A DNA stretch of 64,000 nucleotides, from assembly GCA_944472155.2 (NCBI GenBank), contig OX235279.1:144060920-144124919 (forward strand). Reading direction: 5' to 3'. How positions within the stretch are numbered: position 1 is the first letter of the stretch; each line of letters begins with the position of its first letter. Origin of the DNA: Trichobilharzia szidati. Lineage: Eukaryota; Platyhelminthes; Trematoda; Strigeidida; Schistosomatidae. Below are positions 32,891 through 42,964 of the stretch, in pieces. The notes under the pieces are model-generated. The model had not been told where the DNA came from and searched no databases. It was given only the letters and a program-made list of their open reading frames with translations. The position numbers and the translations under genes are program-made.

Positions 32891-32999
32891 ACAAGAACAG
32901 CATGCAATGACTGTGGCAACTTAAACACAAAGAACCCTCTAACGAATTCCTCGTTGGATTTTCGTCAGCCAACGACCTTTCGCATTCGTGAAAGCATAT

Positions 33000-33500
33000 G
33001 TACGGCCGAATGATCCCCTAACTTGACATTACAGGAGATTTCATCAAGACATTGCCAATAGTCACGGCCTTTTTGTCTGTAACGTAAAACACCAAGGTTG
33101 TTCTTCACCAACATGATTTTTGTAACTCTTGTATTTCTTGCAAACTGTCAAGCAAAAGCAAATTTTCCGTCGTTCCTACGCGCATCCTGATTCCAACTCA
33201 TTCATTAGATTATTTATTTTATTATATGACTCTAATAAGTTTATTCAACTGCTCTTATGCGTTGATTGCTATAAGCACCCATGATTATGGCAGCTCATCA
33301 CTTTCGGTACTACTCTCTTTTGTAAATGCCATTGTACAGCTAAAGAAAATGAATTCGCCGAAAACAACCTCTTTAATGAACAACTTGGTTTGTTTTTTTC
33401 ATTAATGCCGGGTCAGGAAATTCAGTCAGACCTGATTTATCTCTTGAAGACAGACTTAAATAAAAAGAAGTTTTGTCCCAGCTAGAAACAAGACGTAAAA
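33000..33500. other. No supported gene
   Basis: No open frame of note. The sequence may be the 5' region of the LINE that follows or gypsy flank. Confidence 0.4.
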
Positions 33501-36420
33501 ATGGTGAGACTAACCTTAAACTGGTGGGTTTTCAAATAGTCAGGTCTTGGAAACGTATGCTTCCAAGATCTGTGTGGATAAGCCGGACAGCATAGGAAGC
33601 CTGAAGGTAGTGTACAATAATATACGTAGTTTCGGGAACAAATTTCACGAGCTAGGTGTATTAGTGGAAGACCTTAGCCCAGGTATTGTGGCCACTACTG
33701 AAACATGGCTGGTTTCTGGATTAGATGACACACCTGAGCTATGCGGATTTAGTTGCTTGCTCAGCGACAGGGTTAAGGGTCGTAGAGGTGGCGGGGTTGC
33801 TCTGTACATCAACAACTCCCTACATGTTCGTTCCGTGAAATCTGAAGCGCATGACAGTGGGACAAGTGAGGTAATTAGATGTGAAGTAAGCTTTGCAACT
33901 GGCACTCCACTCATTGAAGTTCTGTATAGAAGTCCCTAATGTCAGTGCGATGACTTTATTTTAGATCACCTCAAACAATGGAGTAAACACAGTAGCTGTC
34001 TTATTCTAGTTGATTTTAATGTACCTCATATAGACTGGGTAGCTGTCACATCTCCAGGATCCGCTAATAAGTTTGACAGCCGGTCACTCTTGACTACCAT
34101 GGAAAATGCCCTGACACAGCATGTCTTAGGTAGTACAAGATTCGTTTCTACCCAAGGATCTTCCTTGCTGGACTTAGTGCTTACTCATGACAACGACGAC
34201 GTGGATGGTCCAGTTATTCATCCACCTCTAGCAAACAGTGATCATGGGGTGTTAGATTTTAACTTAAGGATTGGCAATTTAGCCAGTTTTCAACTGAAAT
34301 CCCGACATAGTGTTTGGCATGCTGACAGTCGCTATAAAGGAGCGTGCTTCAACTGCCGACTGGTCAGTCAATATGGTCTCATCCATTGAAGATGAATGGG
34401 ATGGATTTAGGAATACACCTGAGAGGGTTACCACTGATTTCATTCCCTGGAGGGGTCCTAAGAGCCCAACAAATCGGCCACCATGGATAAATAGACAAGC
34501 TATAACACTCCCAAGACGGAGAAAAAGGTTCTGGAATCTCTTTGTTTCTACTGGGCTACAGCTATTCTGGCTGAAATACTGTGAAACCAGAAACCAGTGT
34601 AAAACTTTGATTCACCAGTCAAGGATAGCTTACGAAACCCAGTTAGTTAAAAGTTCACCAGGCTGCCCAAAAAGACTCTTCTCATATATCAAGAGAAGAA
34701 CACGTAAGAGTGATGCTATCCCACCTCTTATGCTTGAAGATAACCAGACAAACATGGCTGAGGATAACTTGACTAAGGCTGAGGCTTTGTCCAAGCACTT
34801 TAGTCAAGTATTCTCTGATAATACTGATACCAGCTTTGTAACTTTTCCAGAAGGTAACTTGAAAATGGCACCCTTATACAATGGAAAGGATACTGTCCTA
34901 AAGTGACTTCTAAGGCTCAATCCTGGTAAGTCCAGTGGCCCTGATGAACTCCACCCACGTATATTAACAGCATTGGCTGAAAACATAACCGAGCCATTGT
35001 CGGTAATCTTCAATATGTCTCTGGACCAGTCTAAATGTCCAAGAGACTGACTGGAAAGATGCCATCATCAGTCCGGTCTTCAAAGCCGGATCTAGAAACT
35101 TAGTTCAGAACTATCGTCCTGTTAGTTTGACCAGTATTGTTGTTAAACTACTAGAAAGAATAATTCGTGATGCTATCATTCAGTTCATTGAAGGGAACAA
35201 ACTTTTCGCTGTGGAACAGCATGGTTTTAGAGCAGGTCATTCTTGCTTGACCAACCTTCTTTTGGCCAGAGGAAGTTGGGCAAGCTCAGCTGATGCTAAT
35301 ATACCGGTGGATGCCATATTCATCGACCTTAGCAAGGCGTTTGGCAGGGCTTCTCATTCAGGTCTTCTAGTAAAGTTAGGTAGTCTGGGAATCAATAAAC
35401 TGGTTTCCGACTGGAGTCAAGACTTTCTTAAGGACAGAAGACAAAGAGTACGAGTTAACGGGGTTTTATCAACATGGGAATCGGTTAAGAGTGGCGTTCC
35501 TCAGGGTACAATTCTAGGCCCACTTCTTTTCCTGATTTATGTTAATGAGATTCCATTGGTAGTTAAGTCATCCTGCTTACTGTTTGCTGATGACATCAAG
35601 ATATGGAGGGCTTTACACGATGACAGTGATCAACTTGCTTTGCAGGAAGATTTAAACTTGTTAAGTGATTGGTGTAAGCACTGGGCCTTGGAGATTAACT
35701 TAAGCAAGAGTGTAGTTATGCATGTATCTCATAGTCACGTGCACAATTACTCAATGAATGGCATTACTCTTCCAGTGGTCACTGAGTACAAGGACTTGGG
35801 AGTGGTTGTGCAGCATGACTTGAAAACAGCAACAAACTGTAGAGCTGCAACCACTAAGGGTTTTCGAATATTATGGGCCATACGCAAGGCTTTTGCGAAC
35901 TATGACGCTGATATATTTCGTATATTATATCCGACTTATATCAGACCTCATTTGGAATATGGGATCCAGGCAGCGAGCCCGTGTTTCAAATACGAAATAG
36001 ACTTATTAGAAAGGGTGCAAAGAGTAGGAACTAAGCTAATAAAGGGTTTCTCAACCCTCTCATATGAGGAGAGGTTAAGTCGACTGGGTTTATTTCCACT
36101 GTCATACAAACGACTTAGGGGTGACCTAATACTAGCATACCGTATCCTAAGAAATGATTTTGGAGCTAATTTATCTAATTCCTTTCTTTCTTCTAGCACC
36201 AACCAATTGCGAGGACATCACTTCAAGGTTAAAAAACCACGGTCGAATCGTCTGCGTCTGGATATCCGTTTTTCGCATCGAATTGTGAACCATTGGAACT
36301 CCCTACCGGAACACGTCGCACCAGCGCCATCCGTTGATTCATTCAAGGCGAGATTGGACCCCCTGTGTGCAACAAACCGAAAGGATGAACACAGGCATAT
36401 AGCCTACTATCCTAAATAAA
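33500..36420 (+). mobile_element. CR1/Jockey-group LINE ORF2 with a long open RT frame
   Basis: The endonuclease begins at about 33,547 ('VVYNNIRSFGNKFHEL', 'TETWLVSG', 'GRRGGGVALYI'). It has a TAA at about 33,938, then continues ('LILVDFNVPHIDW' and the catalytic 'NSDHGVLDF'). A frameshift near 34,350 leads to the linker region, and another near 34,906-35,045 to the RT. From 35,127 to 36,419 a 430-residue frame is fully open: 'FRAGHSCLTN', 'AIFIDLSKAFGRA' (usual KAFD is KAFG), 'GVPQGTILGPLLFLIYVNEIP', 'LLFADDIKIW', 'RPHLEYGIQ', 'RIVNHWNSLPE'. It is a different family from the 5.5/8.7-kb elements and the same as the fragment at 45.5-46.3 kb. Confidence 0.85.
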
Positions 36421-36499
36421 TTGTAAACCGTAAACTGAATGGAGATTATTCATGAACATACAATTTTTCCATGTGTTTAATTACTCTATACGGTCCATT

Positions 36500-37190
36500 G
36501 TAAAAGTCAGTATTCTTACCAGTAAGTCAGAAAACCTAAATAGAGAAGTCAAAGGAGTAAGGGAAGAATTACTACCGGATAACTACTCACTTGAAATAAT
36601 TCAAAAGTTCATCAACCCTAATAGCAGAAATAGAAGTAGTGGTGATAATTTGAATACTAATGTGTTTAAAAACCCTATCGTACTGCTATATAAGGAAAGA
36701 ACATCTGAAGCCTTTCGTTGGATTCCCAATGAGACTGGCATTAGGGTGGCGTCTGAACCAAGCGATTCACTCAGGAATAAACTTTGTCAGCTTATGGATC
36801 CAAAAGACTGTCAAGCAAAATAATTTATCTAATGTAATGTAATGACTGTGAGGCAAATTACATAGGCGAAATTAGTCGACTGAGTTCAGTTAGGTTGTCA
36901 GATCATAAACATTCACCTACATCTACATTGATGACCCCACTTAATCTCGAAGAGAGCCACACCAATGCTATGCATAAACTTGCATGTAATTACTCAGTAG
37001 CATGGGACAGGGGAAAAATAATAACAATTATTGTAGCTAGGTGGAGGAAGAGGCTAATTAATTGATCTATGCCCATCCAATTAATACCAAATACATATAA
37101 CAGAAATGACGCAACACCTATTCCGAATGTATGGAAAATGACATTAAAAACGACGGGGAATAAAGAAAGTTTTTAGGGGATGAGGGTGTG
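36500..37190 (+). pseudogene. Penelope-like element C-terminal part with GIY-YIG domain
   Basis: Reads 'LYKERTSEAFRWIPNETGIRV' (in parts: ERTSEAF...ETGIRV), the RT/endonuclease linker of Penelope elements. A shifted frame follows with 'CDCEANYIGEISRLSSVRLSDHK', where the core CxCxxxYIGExSRxxxxR...H matches GIY-YIG. The frames break near 36,824 and after about 37,050. RT is missing. Confidence 0.65.
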
Positions 37191-37194
37191 TTGA

Positions 37195-37485
37195 CGTTCT
37201 GGATAGTACGATGTAAATTAACGCAACATCTTATACTCACAACTATAGTGTTTGTTCCAAGTAGACCGAAGACAAATCAAAAACACCAAACTGATCGTCC
37301 AAAATACTACGTATATTTCGGGACCGAAATTGTAGTGTGAAGATGATTGCGTACCAAATGATATCGATGCTTAACCACATACCTTCAGTTCACCAAGTCG
37401 ACTTCATTGATGAAGGTTAGCATCCAGTGTTGAGTGATGAATGCTATAGGCTAATAATTTTGGGGAATTATCTACCACTACAGCT
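37195..37485. repeat. Dispersed repeat R2, second copy
   Basis: Inverted relative to 7,205-7,545, with the same block order; see that entry. Confidence 0.55.
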
Positions 37486-37559
37486 CACTGCACTCTAGTG
37501 GGCATGTGTAGACCCTAAACAGAAACCAGGCAGAATTAAAATCCTAGTGGTGGCACCAT

Positions 37560-37765
37560 TAGTAAAACTCTTCTGATGGGTTTGATGGCAGTGAGTTATC
37601 TACCTGTCGTTTACCTATGCTAATCTGGTATACGCACATAATTTCCTTGATGCTCGTCCGCTGGATCTCGTGCTTCGTTTGCTTCTTGTCCATCGCCCGT
37701 ACCACGTAGAAAAGAAAACAAGAATGCTGAGTACCTCGTCTAGAAAAATGTATCAAAAATAATAG
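37560..37765. repeat. Dispersed repeat R3, second copy
   Basis: Direct repeat of 28,660-28,860; see that entry. Confidence 0.5.
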
Positions 37766-37839
37766 CTGAATCAGTTTATACATATACCATACCAAAAAGA
37801 GAAATCTAGAAAAAATCACTGAGGAGTTAATGATTATTA

Positions 37840-38568
37840 TTATTTCCTTTAATTCCTAGAGGAACATAGGGCTTCAGCTGCACGTCTCCATTGAGTTCGG
37901 TTCTCTGCTAGAGTTTTCACCTGGCACCAAGTCTGCTCACATGCTTTCTTCTCCTCTTCACATGACCTCCTCCAAGTCACCCTTGGACGACCAACTCGCC
38001 TCTTCCCTTTCGGGTTCCACTCGAGCAATGGCTTGTCTAGTGATGTCACTTGATGGTTTCCTCAGAGTATGGCCAATCCATTTCTTCCTGCCTATTTGTT
38101 GTCCAATCGGTTCCTGGTTGATTCGCTCCCAGAGATCTCTGTTGCTGATCTTTTCTGACCGGCCATCTGATCTTGAGTATTGAGCTAGGACAGCTGTTAA
38201 TGAAGGTCTGTAGTTTGTCTTGTTTCTCCTGAATCCAGCCTGTTCCGGTCGAAGTTTTCATCCAGGGCTTGTTTGATTCTCTCCAGGATGATTCGGCTTA
38301 GTATTTTGCTTGGGATGGACAGGAGCATAATACCACGCCAGTTCTTGCATTGGCTTATGTGTCTTTTCTTTTGTAGTTTGAATAAGTATCTTTTCTTCCA
38401 ATCCTCGGGTACTTTGCCCTCTTTACACACCTTCTCCAGTATTGGCGTCATCAAGTCCGCTGTTGTCTCTGGGTCTATTTTCAATGCTTCTGCTGGGATT
38501 CCATCTGGTTCTGCTGCTTTTTTAGCTGTTAGAATCTTGATTGCCTTCAAGACTTTTTATGTAATGTA
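37840..38568 (-). mobile_element. RTE-clade LINE with a large internal deletion
   Basis: The minus strand starts in 'AKKAAEPDGIPAEALKIDPETTADL' (core AEPDGIPAEALK), passes 'GKVPEDWKK', 'NWRGIMLLSIPSKILSRIILERI' and 'FDRNRLDSGETRQTTD', then jumps directly to the C-terminal tail 'WPVRKDQQQ' and 'KGKRRVGRPRVTWRRSCEEE'. The catalytic palm is missing. The 3' end has the ATAATAATAAT tail at about 37,832-37,842. It is embedded in a gypsy integrase remnant that continues at 38,570. Confidence 0.8.
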
Positions 38569-38569
38569 G

Positions 38570-39490
38570 AATTCATTGATAATAATCTATATGAATTAAA
38601 AATGTACCATAAGCACGTTGGTCTAATTCTGTTATATAATTACGAAGATGCTTTGGGCGTCTCATGGCTCGTCCAGAACGTGTTTTCTTTGATTCTCGGC
38701 TGTAGTTTTGGTTTGTGGTTGTTTCTTTGACTACCAACGGGTATTCGGTCAGCTGTGTATCATTCGGAACGGTTTGCTCGAGGCTCACTGGATTGCCTCC
38801 AAAGTAGGATGGTTTCAGACAGTTGATTCTTAAGGAGTCGTCTCAGCGTTTTTTGTCTAAGACGAAAAACTATCCATACGTCTAATGACTTTATACGGTC
38901 CATCGTATAGGGGTTCTAGAGGGGGACGTACAGAGTCAAAACGAACAAATACGTGCGAAGAAGTTTTCAGACATGGGTGAACAAAGACGTCTATGGACTG
39001 CGGTCGGACGAGAGCGGGTTTAACTGAACACGTCGCTTTTGTAAGCCTACTGAAGTACGAGGCGTGATCTACAGTTGGTGGGAAGCCAGAGAGCTAACCA
39101 AACTCACCAGGCAGTCGTAGTTTTGTGCCATATACTAGCTCGTCAGTTTTCAAGGTATTTCATATGCTTAGGAGAACTAACGGTAGTTATTCAGTCCAAT
39201 GTACATTTATTGTGGCTTATAAGCCAGCTTTCAGCTGTTGGTGTACGGGTTATAACATATCATTAGCTTGAGGATAGTAGGCCTTTGTTCTAAAGTGCAT
39301 ACAGCCAAGGATTCTAGTCAAGGCAAAGAATAAGCCCGCTTCCGAATTTCCATCTGCTATCAGTTGTTATGGGGGATGGGCATCCAAAATTTGCGACTTA
39401 TCGTTAAACAAAAACGCGTGCGAATGTTTCAGCAGATGCATCCTTGAGAGGTACTCCTTCAGGCCACCGTGTAAAATGGTAAATGCAGGT
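38570..39490 (-). pseudogene. Ty3/gypsy integrase core and C-terminal region
   Basis: The minus strand reads 'HFTRWPEGVPLKDASAETFARVFV', split by frame breaks into 'FGCPSPITTDSRWKFGSGLFFALTRILGC', 'AYYPQAND' and 'LVYGTKLRLPGEFG', then 'YDGPYKVIRR' and a basic end 'KKTRSGRAMRRPKHLRNYI' (quoted in parts). This is the order of a gypsy integrase after its zinc finger. Multiple stops. It may be the displaced partner of the pol segment at 30.5-32.9 kb. Confidence 0.75.
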
Positions 39491-39519
39491 AAAGATATAC
39501 GTCTATAGACTTATATCAA

Positions 39520-39830
39520 GCTTATTATAATGCTGAATTAAATCTCACTAATTCTGAAATAATCCTAACATTCTATAAAGAGTAAATTATGAATCTGTTC
39601 TGAAATGGTTTCTTTAATGGCACAGACTAGAACTCAGTGCTGGTTTTCAGCATGACTGGCACTAATTCAGGACCCTGTTCTTTTTCTATGCATTTTCAGG
39701 AGTAGATCAGAAACTACTGGGTTCGTTTATCAGCTTAATTTCAGCCCTCTCAGCTCATATTCAGCACGGACTAGCATTACTATAGAACGAAAGACTGCTA
39801 CTAATTATCATTACCTTTTCCTATGCTGGC
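39520..39830. repeat. Inverted copy of the 14,670-15,060 intron repeat
   Basis: Aligns as reverse complement, including the blocks around 'GCACAGACTAGAACTCAGTG' and 'CAGGAGTAGAT'. It lies just downstream of the 3' end of the minus-strand gene at 39.9-40.6 kb. Confidence 0.65.
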
Positions 39831-39835
39831 GCAAT

Positions 39836-39843
39836 TTATTTAG
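39836..39843 (-). promoter_or_regulatory. Candidate polyadenylation signal
   Basis: AATAAA on the minus strand, about 70 bp downstream of the TAG stop of the small-exon gene. Confidence 0.45.
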
Positions 39844-39910
39844 TTTGCAGAAAAAAATCTGTTTTTATAATTGAGAGAATTTTGTATTTAGGAACTGTAG
39901 TACAATGTTA

Positions 39911-40627
39911 CTACAAATCCGTCAAGTGAGGTCTACTGGTAGCATCCTGTAAATAAGCAACATAAAAGATTAGTTGAGCGCAATATTGTGCTCATCACAC
40001 TCTCAGCATTTACATTTAGAAAAGTGTACTTACAAAGCTGCCACTTTTATATCCTCTGGTATCTCTTTCATTTGCCTAGAAATAACAATCAATGTTGTGA
40101 TTACTACATGTTGACTAAACGTTGACTTATAAAGGTAAGCAGGCGTTTCACAGTATTACCTGAATTCCTTTCTTCAGGTTACGCCTTTGGACACGACCTT
40201 TCAAATTATGAAAGTACGATTTCGTGGCCCTACCCACCATGTCACAAACCTCTCTCAGCGTCATCAGTTGGCCGAGGAACTGAGCCATAATTACAGCTAC
40301 AGAAATAAGTAATTCATTAATCTGGATATTGAGGTCTGATGCATCCAATTTCACTAGCAGCTACATCAAAATTCATGGAGTTGTAAAATAGACCTTCTCA
40401 TTTTTCCTTGCATCCCTGAAAAATATGTTAGACAGAAAACGGTACCTACCATTTTAGTCTCCTGCTAGGCATTGGCAACGTGTCATCGTTCGTGTCTACC
40501 TTCTTACTGCCTTGACCATAGCTTCCCAAAAGCTCTACACCCTTTTGACAATTCTCATACGTATCTAGAAGGGTGATAATGAAATATTCCAACCTACTAA
40601 ATTCCTTTAGTTGAGAGAATTTAAACA
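39911..40627 (-). CDS. Unknown gene built of very small exons and introns (3' part)
   Basis: Five exons with consistent phases, minus strand: 40,450-40,627 (178 nt), 40,394-40,415 (22 nt), 40,160-40,360 (201 nt), 40,034-40,075 (42 nt) and 39,911-39,946 (36 nt, ends TAG). Introns are 34, 33, 84 and 87 bp, all GT...AG. The frame stays open through all of them. The protein part (about 158 residues) is helical, without a signal peptide in the visible portion: 'LKEFSRLEYFIITLLDTYEN', then 'LNIQINELLISVAVIMAQFL', 'LREVCDMVGRATKSYF', and a basic end 'RVQRRNLKKGIQ'. Two exons are micro-exons, which recalls schistosome micro-exon genes, but those usually encode secreted peptides. Upstream exons are not defined; a candidate is 40,710-40,785. 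Family unknown. Confidence 0.6.
40394..40415 (-). CDS. 22-nt micro-exon
   Basis: Bounded by TTTTTCAG and AG|GTCTAT. It codes WDARKNEK, counting the split first codon. Without it the flanking exons would not be in the same frame. Confidence 0.5.
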
Positions 40628-41079
40628 CTTAACATCCATCCCCCAAAAACATAGGCTGGTTTGCAGTGCTGCTGTATGCACATAACCAATTCACACAACC
40701 CAAGTGTTTGGGATAGAGACTAAACTATCATCTTCTAGCGAACGGACGACGAGAAATCTTATTGATGTGAAATTCTGCAAAAGAATATGTAATGAATTGG
40801 AAATACGACTGCGTTACTTTCATACGTATCAGGTTGCTTAAAAAAATAACAGCATAGATAAACCTACATCTCAAAAACTCGGAATAAACTGTCAGATGAA
40901 CTTCAGTTAGACCAACAACATTAGCCAGTTAGAGGCAGATGTTCAGACTTTAAAACAACTAGATGATACAAAAAAACTTAGAGGAATTACATATCAACAG
41001 TTCAAGCAACCAATATGCAAGTCCCATAAGTTACTGCACAACATATTCATTTAAAAGTATGTAGCAGAGGGGAAGGGGT

Positions 41080-42910
41080 GACTACTCCTTCATTAGGTGT
41101 TGGAAGAGTTCTAAGTCGCCCTTCTGTGGTAGTTTCACGAGGTAACCTTTCCTCCAGTCAGTAGGCACCTTTCCCTCATTCCAGACCTTTTGCAATAATG
41201 GAGTCAGCATATCTGCTGTCGTCTCTGGGTCCACTTTCAGTGCTTCAGGGGGTATTCCATCTGGTCCAGCTGCTTTTCCAGCTTTCAGAAGCTTGATTGC
41301 ATTCAAGACTTCAGCTTTCGTTGGAGGATTGGTGTCAACTTGCAGTTGTGTACGTGCTGTTGTTGGTATTTCCGGACGGGTTGTAGGTGGTGGTCGGTTC
41401 AAGAGTCCTTTGAAGTGATCCGCTCATTGTTTAATGTGTCTTTCTTCCTTGGTAATTGGGTTCCCTTGGCTGTCTTTTATAGGTTTCACTTGTGTTGATC
41501 TCTTCCTGGATAGAGACTTGGTTATGTGATATATTGTCCTCAGGTCCCTTTTGCCTGCTGCCTTCTCAGCTTCAGTGGCCAGGTTGTCGTAGGATTGTCT
41601 TTTGTCCTTCCTAGCACTCTTCTTCATTTCTTTGTCCAGTGCCGTGTAAGTTGAACTCAACGTCTCCTTCTCTTATCCGTCATTGCATTGAATCATTTTC
41701 TCTTTCACCATTCTCCTCTCCTCCATTAGCTTCCAAGTGTCCGTTAAGAGCCATTCCTTGCCTAGTCTCTTCTTTCTTCCTAAAACCGTCGAACACGTTT
41801 CGTTAAAAATCACCTTCAGAGAGTTACAATGGTCTTCCACGCATGATTCTTCCGTGATGTCACGTAGTGTTTCCTGCTTTGTTCTGACAGTTGCAGTGAA
41901 AGTGTCCTTTGTGGTTGTGTCCTTCAGTTTTTTAGTGTTGAACTTGCATCGTGGCCTATCCCTAGCTATCCTCGAGGCTTTTAGCTTCACCTTGAAAGTC
42001 CCTTGTACTATATAGTGGTCTGAACCCACATATGCTCCTCTCCTCGATTTTGTGTCCAGTAGGCTCCATCTCCACTTCCTTGAGATTGAAATGAAGTCTA
42101 TCTGGTTTTTGGTGTGTCCATCTGGTGAAATCCATGTCGCCTTGTGTATATCCCTGTGTTTGAACACACTGCCGCCAATCACCAAATCATTGAAGGCGCA
42201 GAAGTCTGAGAAGAGTTCACCATTGTCGTTCATTTCACCGAGGGCCTCACGACCCATAGTGAGTTCCGGTTTCGCATTCATATCACCCATCAGGATTCCG
42301 ATATCGCCATTTGGGACGTTGTCCATTACTGTTTGTAGTTGTCTGTAGAAATCCTCCTTCTTCTCTTGTTCCGAGACGTTTGTAGGCGCATAGCATTGAA
42401 TGATTGTAACCTTCCTTCCTTTTGAGTTGAACCTAGCTGTCATTATCCTGGAGGAGATTGGTTCCCACTGCATGAGAGCTTTGGCTGCTGTTGGTGACAT
42501 CATGATGGCTACTCCCTCGGTGTGCTCGTGATTGTCCTCTGGGTGGCCGGAGTAAATTATTGTCTCTCCATTTGGTAGTTGGCCCCTTCCACATCCGTTC
42601 CATCTGCTCTTGCAGATTCCCAACACTTCTATTTTATATCTTCTCATTTCTGCGGCTACCTGGGCAGCCTTTCCAGCTTCGCACATTGTACGAAAATTTC
42701 ACGTCCCCATCCTTATTATGGCTTTCATCGAAAGGAGGCACATCGGCTGACTGGCTTCCCGAAGGCTTTCACCAGCCTGTGTCATTTCACTTCCCGGATT
42801 CGAGGTTTAGGCGTGAATATTGTATTCCTTTGCTTGACTCAACGCCCTTAGTACCAGCTTCCATCTCTACAGGGTTGACACCTTTATTTTTCGCTAAATG
42901 CACGTGCTAA
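41080..42910 (-). mobile_element. RTE-clade LINE, 5' half with open endonuclease
   Basis: From 42,686 to 41,673 a 337-residue frame encodes an APE endonuclease: 'RRYKIEVLGICKSRWNG', 'TIIQCYAPTNVSE', the metal/catalytic motif 'ILMGDMNAKP', 'WISPDGHTKNQIDFISI', and the final 'GSDHYIV' His. All landmark residues look present. A stop and frame change at 41,660-41,673 separate it from the linker (41,424-41,660) and the RT N-terminus (41,082-41,402: 'KAGKAAGPDGIPPEALK', 'VWNEGKVPTDWRKGYLVKLP'), which then ends abruptly at 41,085. Start of the ORF lies upstream near 42,860. 3' truncated, so not mobile alone. Confidence 0.85.
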
Positions 42911-42964
42911 ACAAAACGCCGAGCTGCCTGGTTAGGCACAACATATCCACTTTGAGCACTTAGT

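Noticed and set aside
41737..42851. Several plus-strand ORFs around 42 kb
   Set aside because: They are antisense to the well-supported RTE endonuclease.
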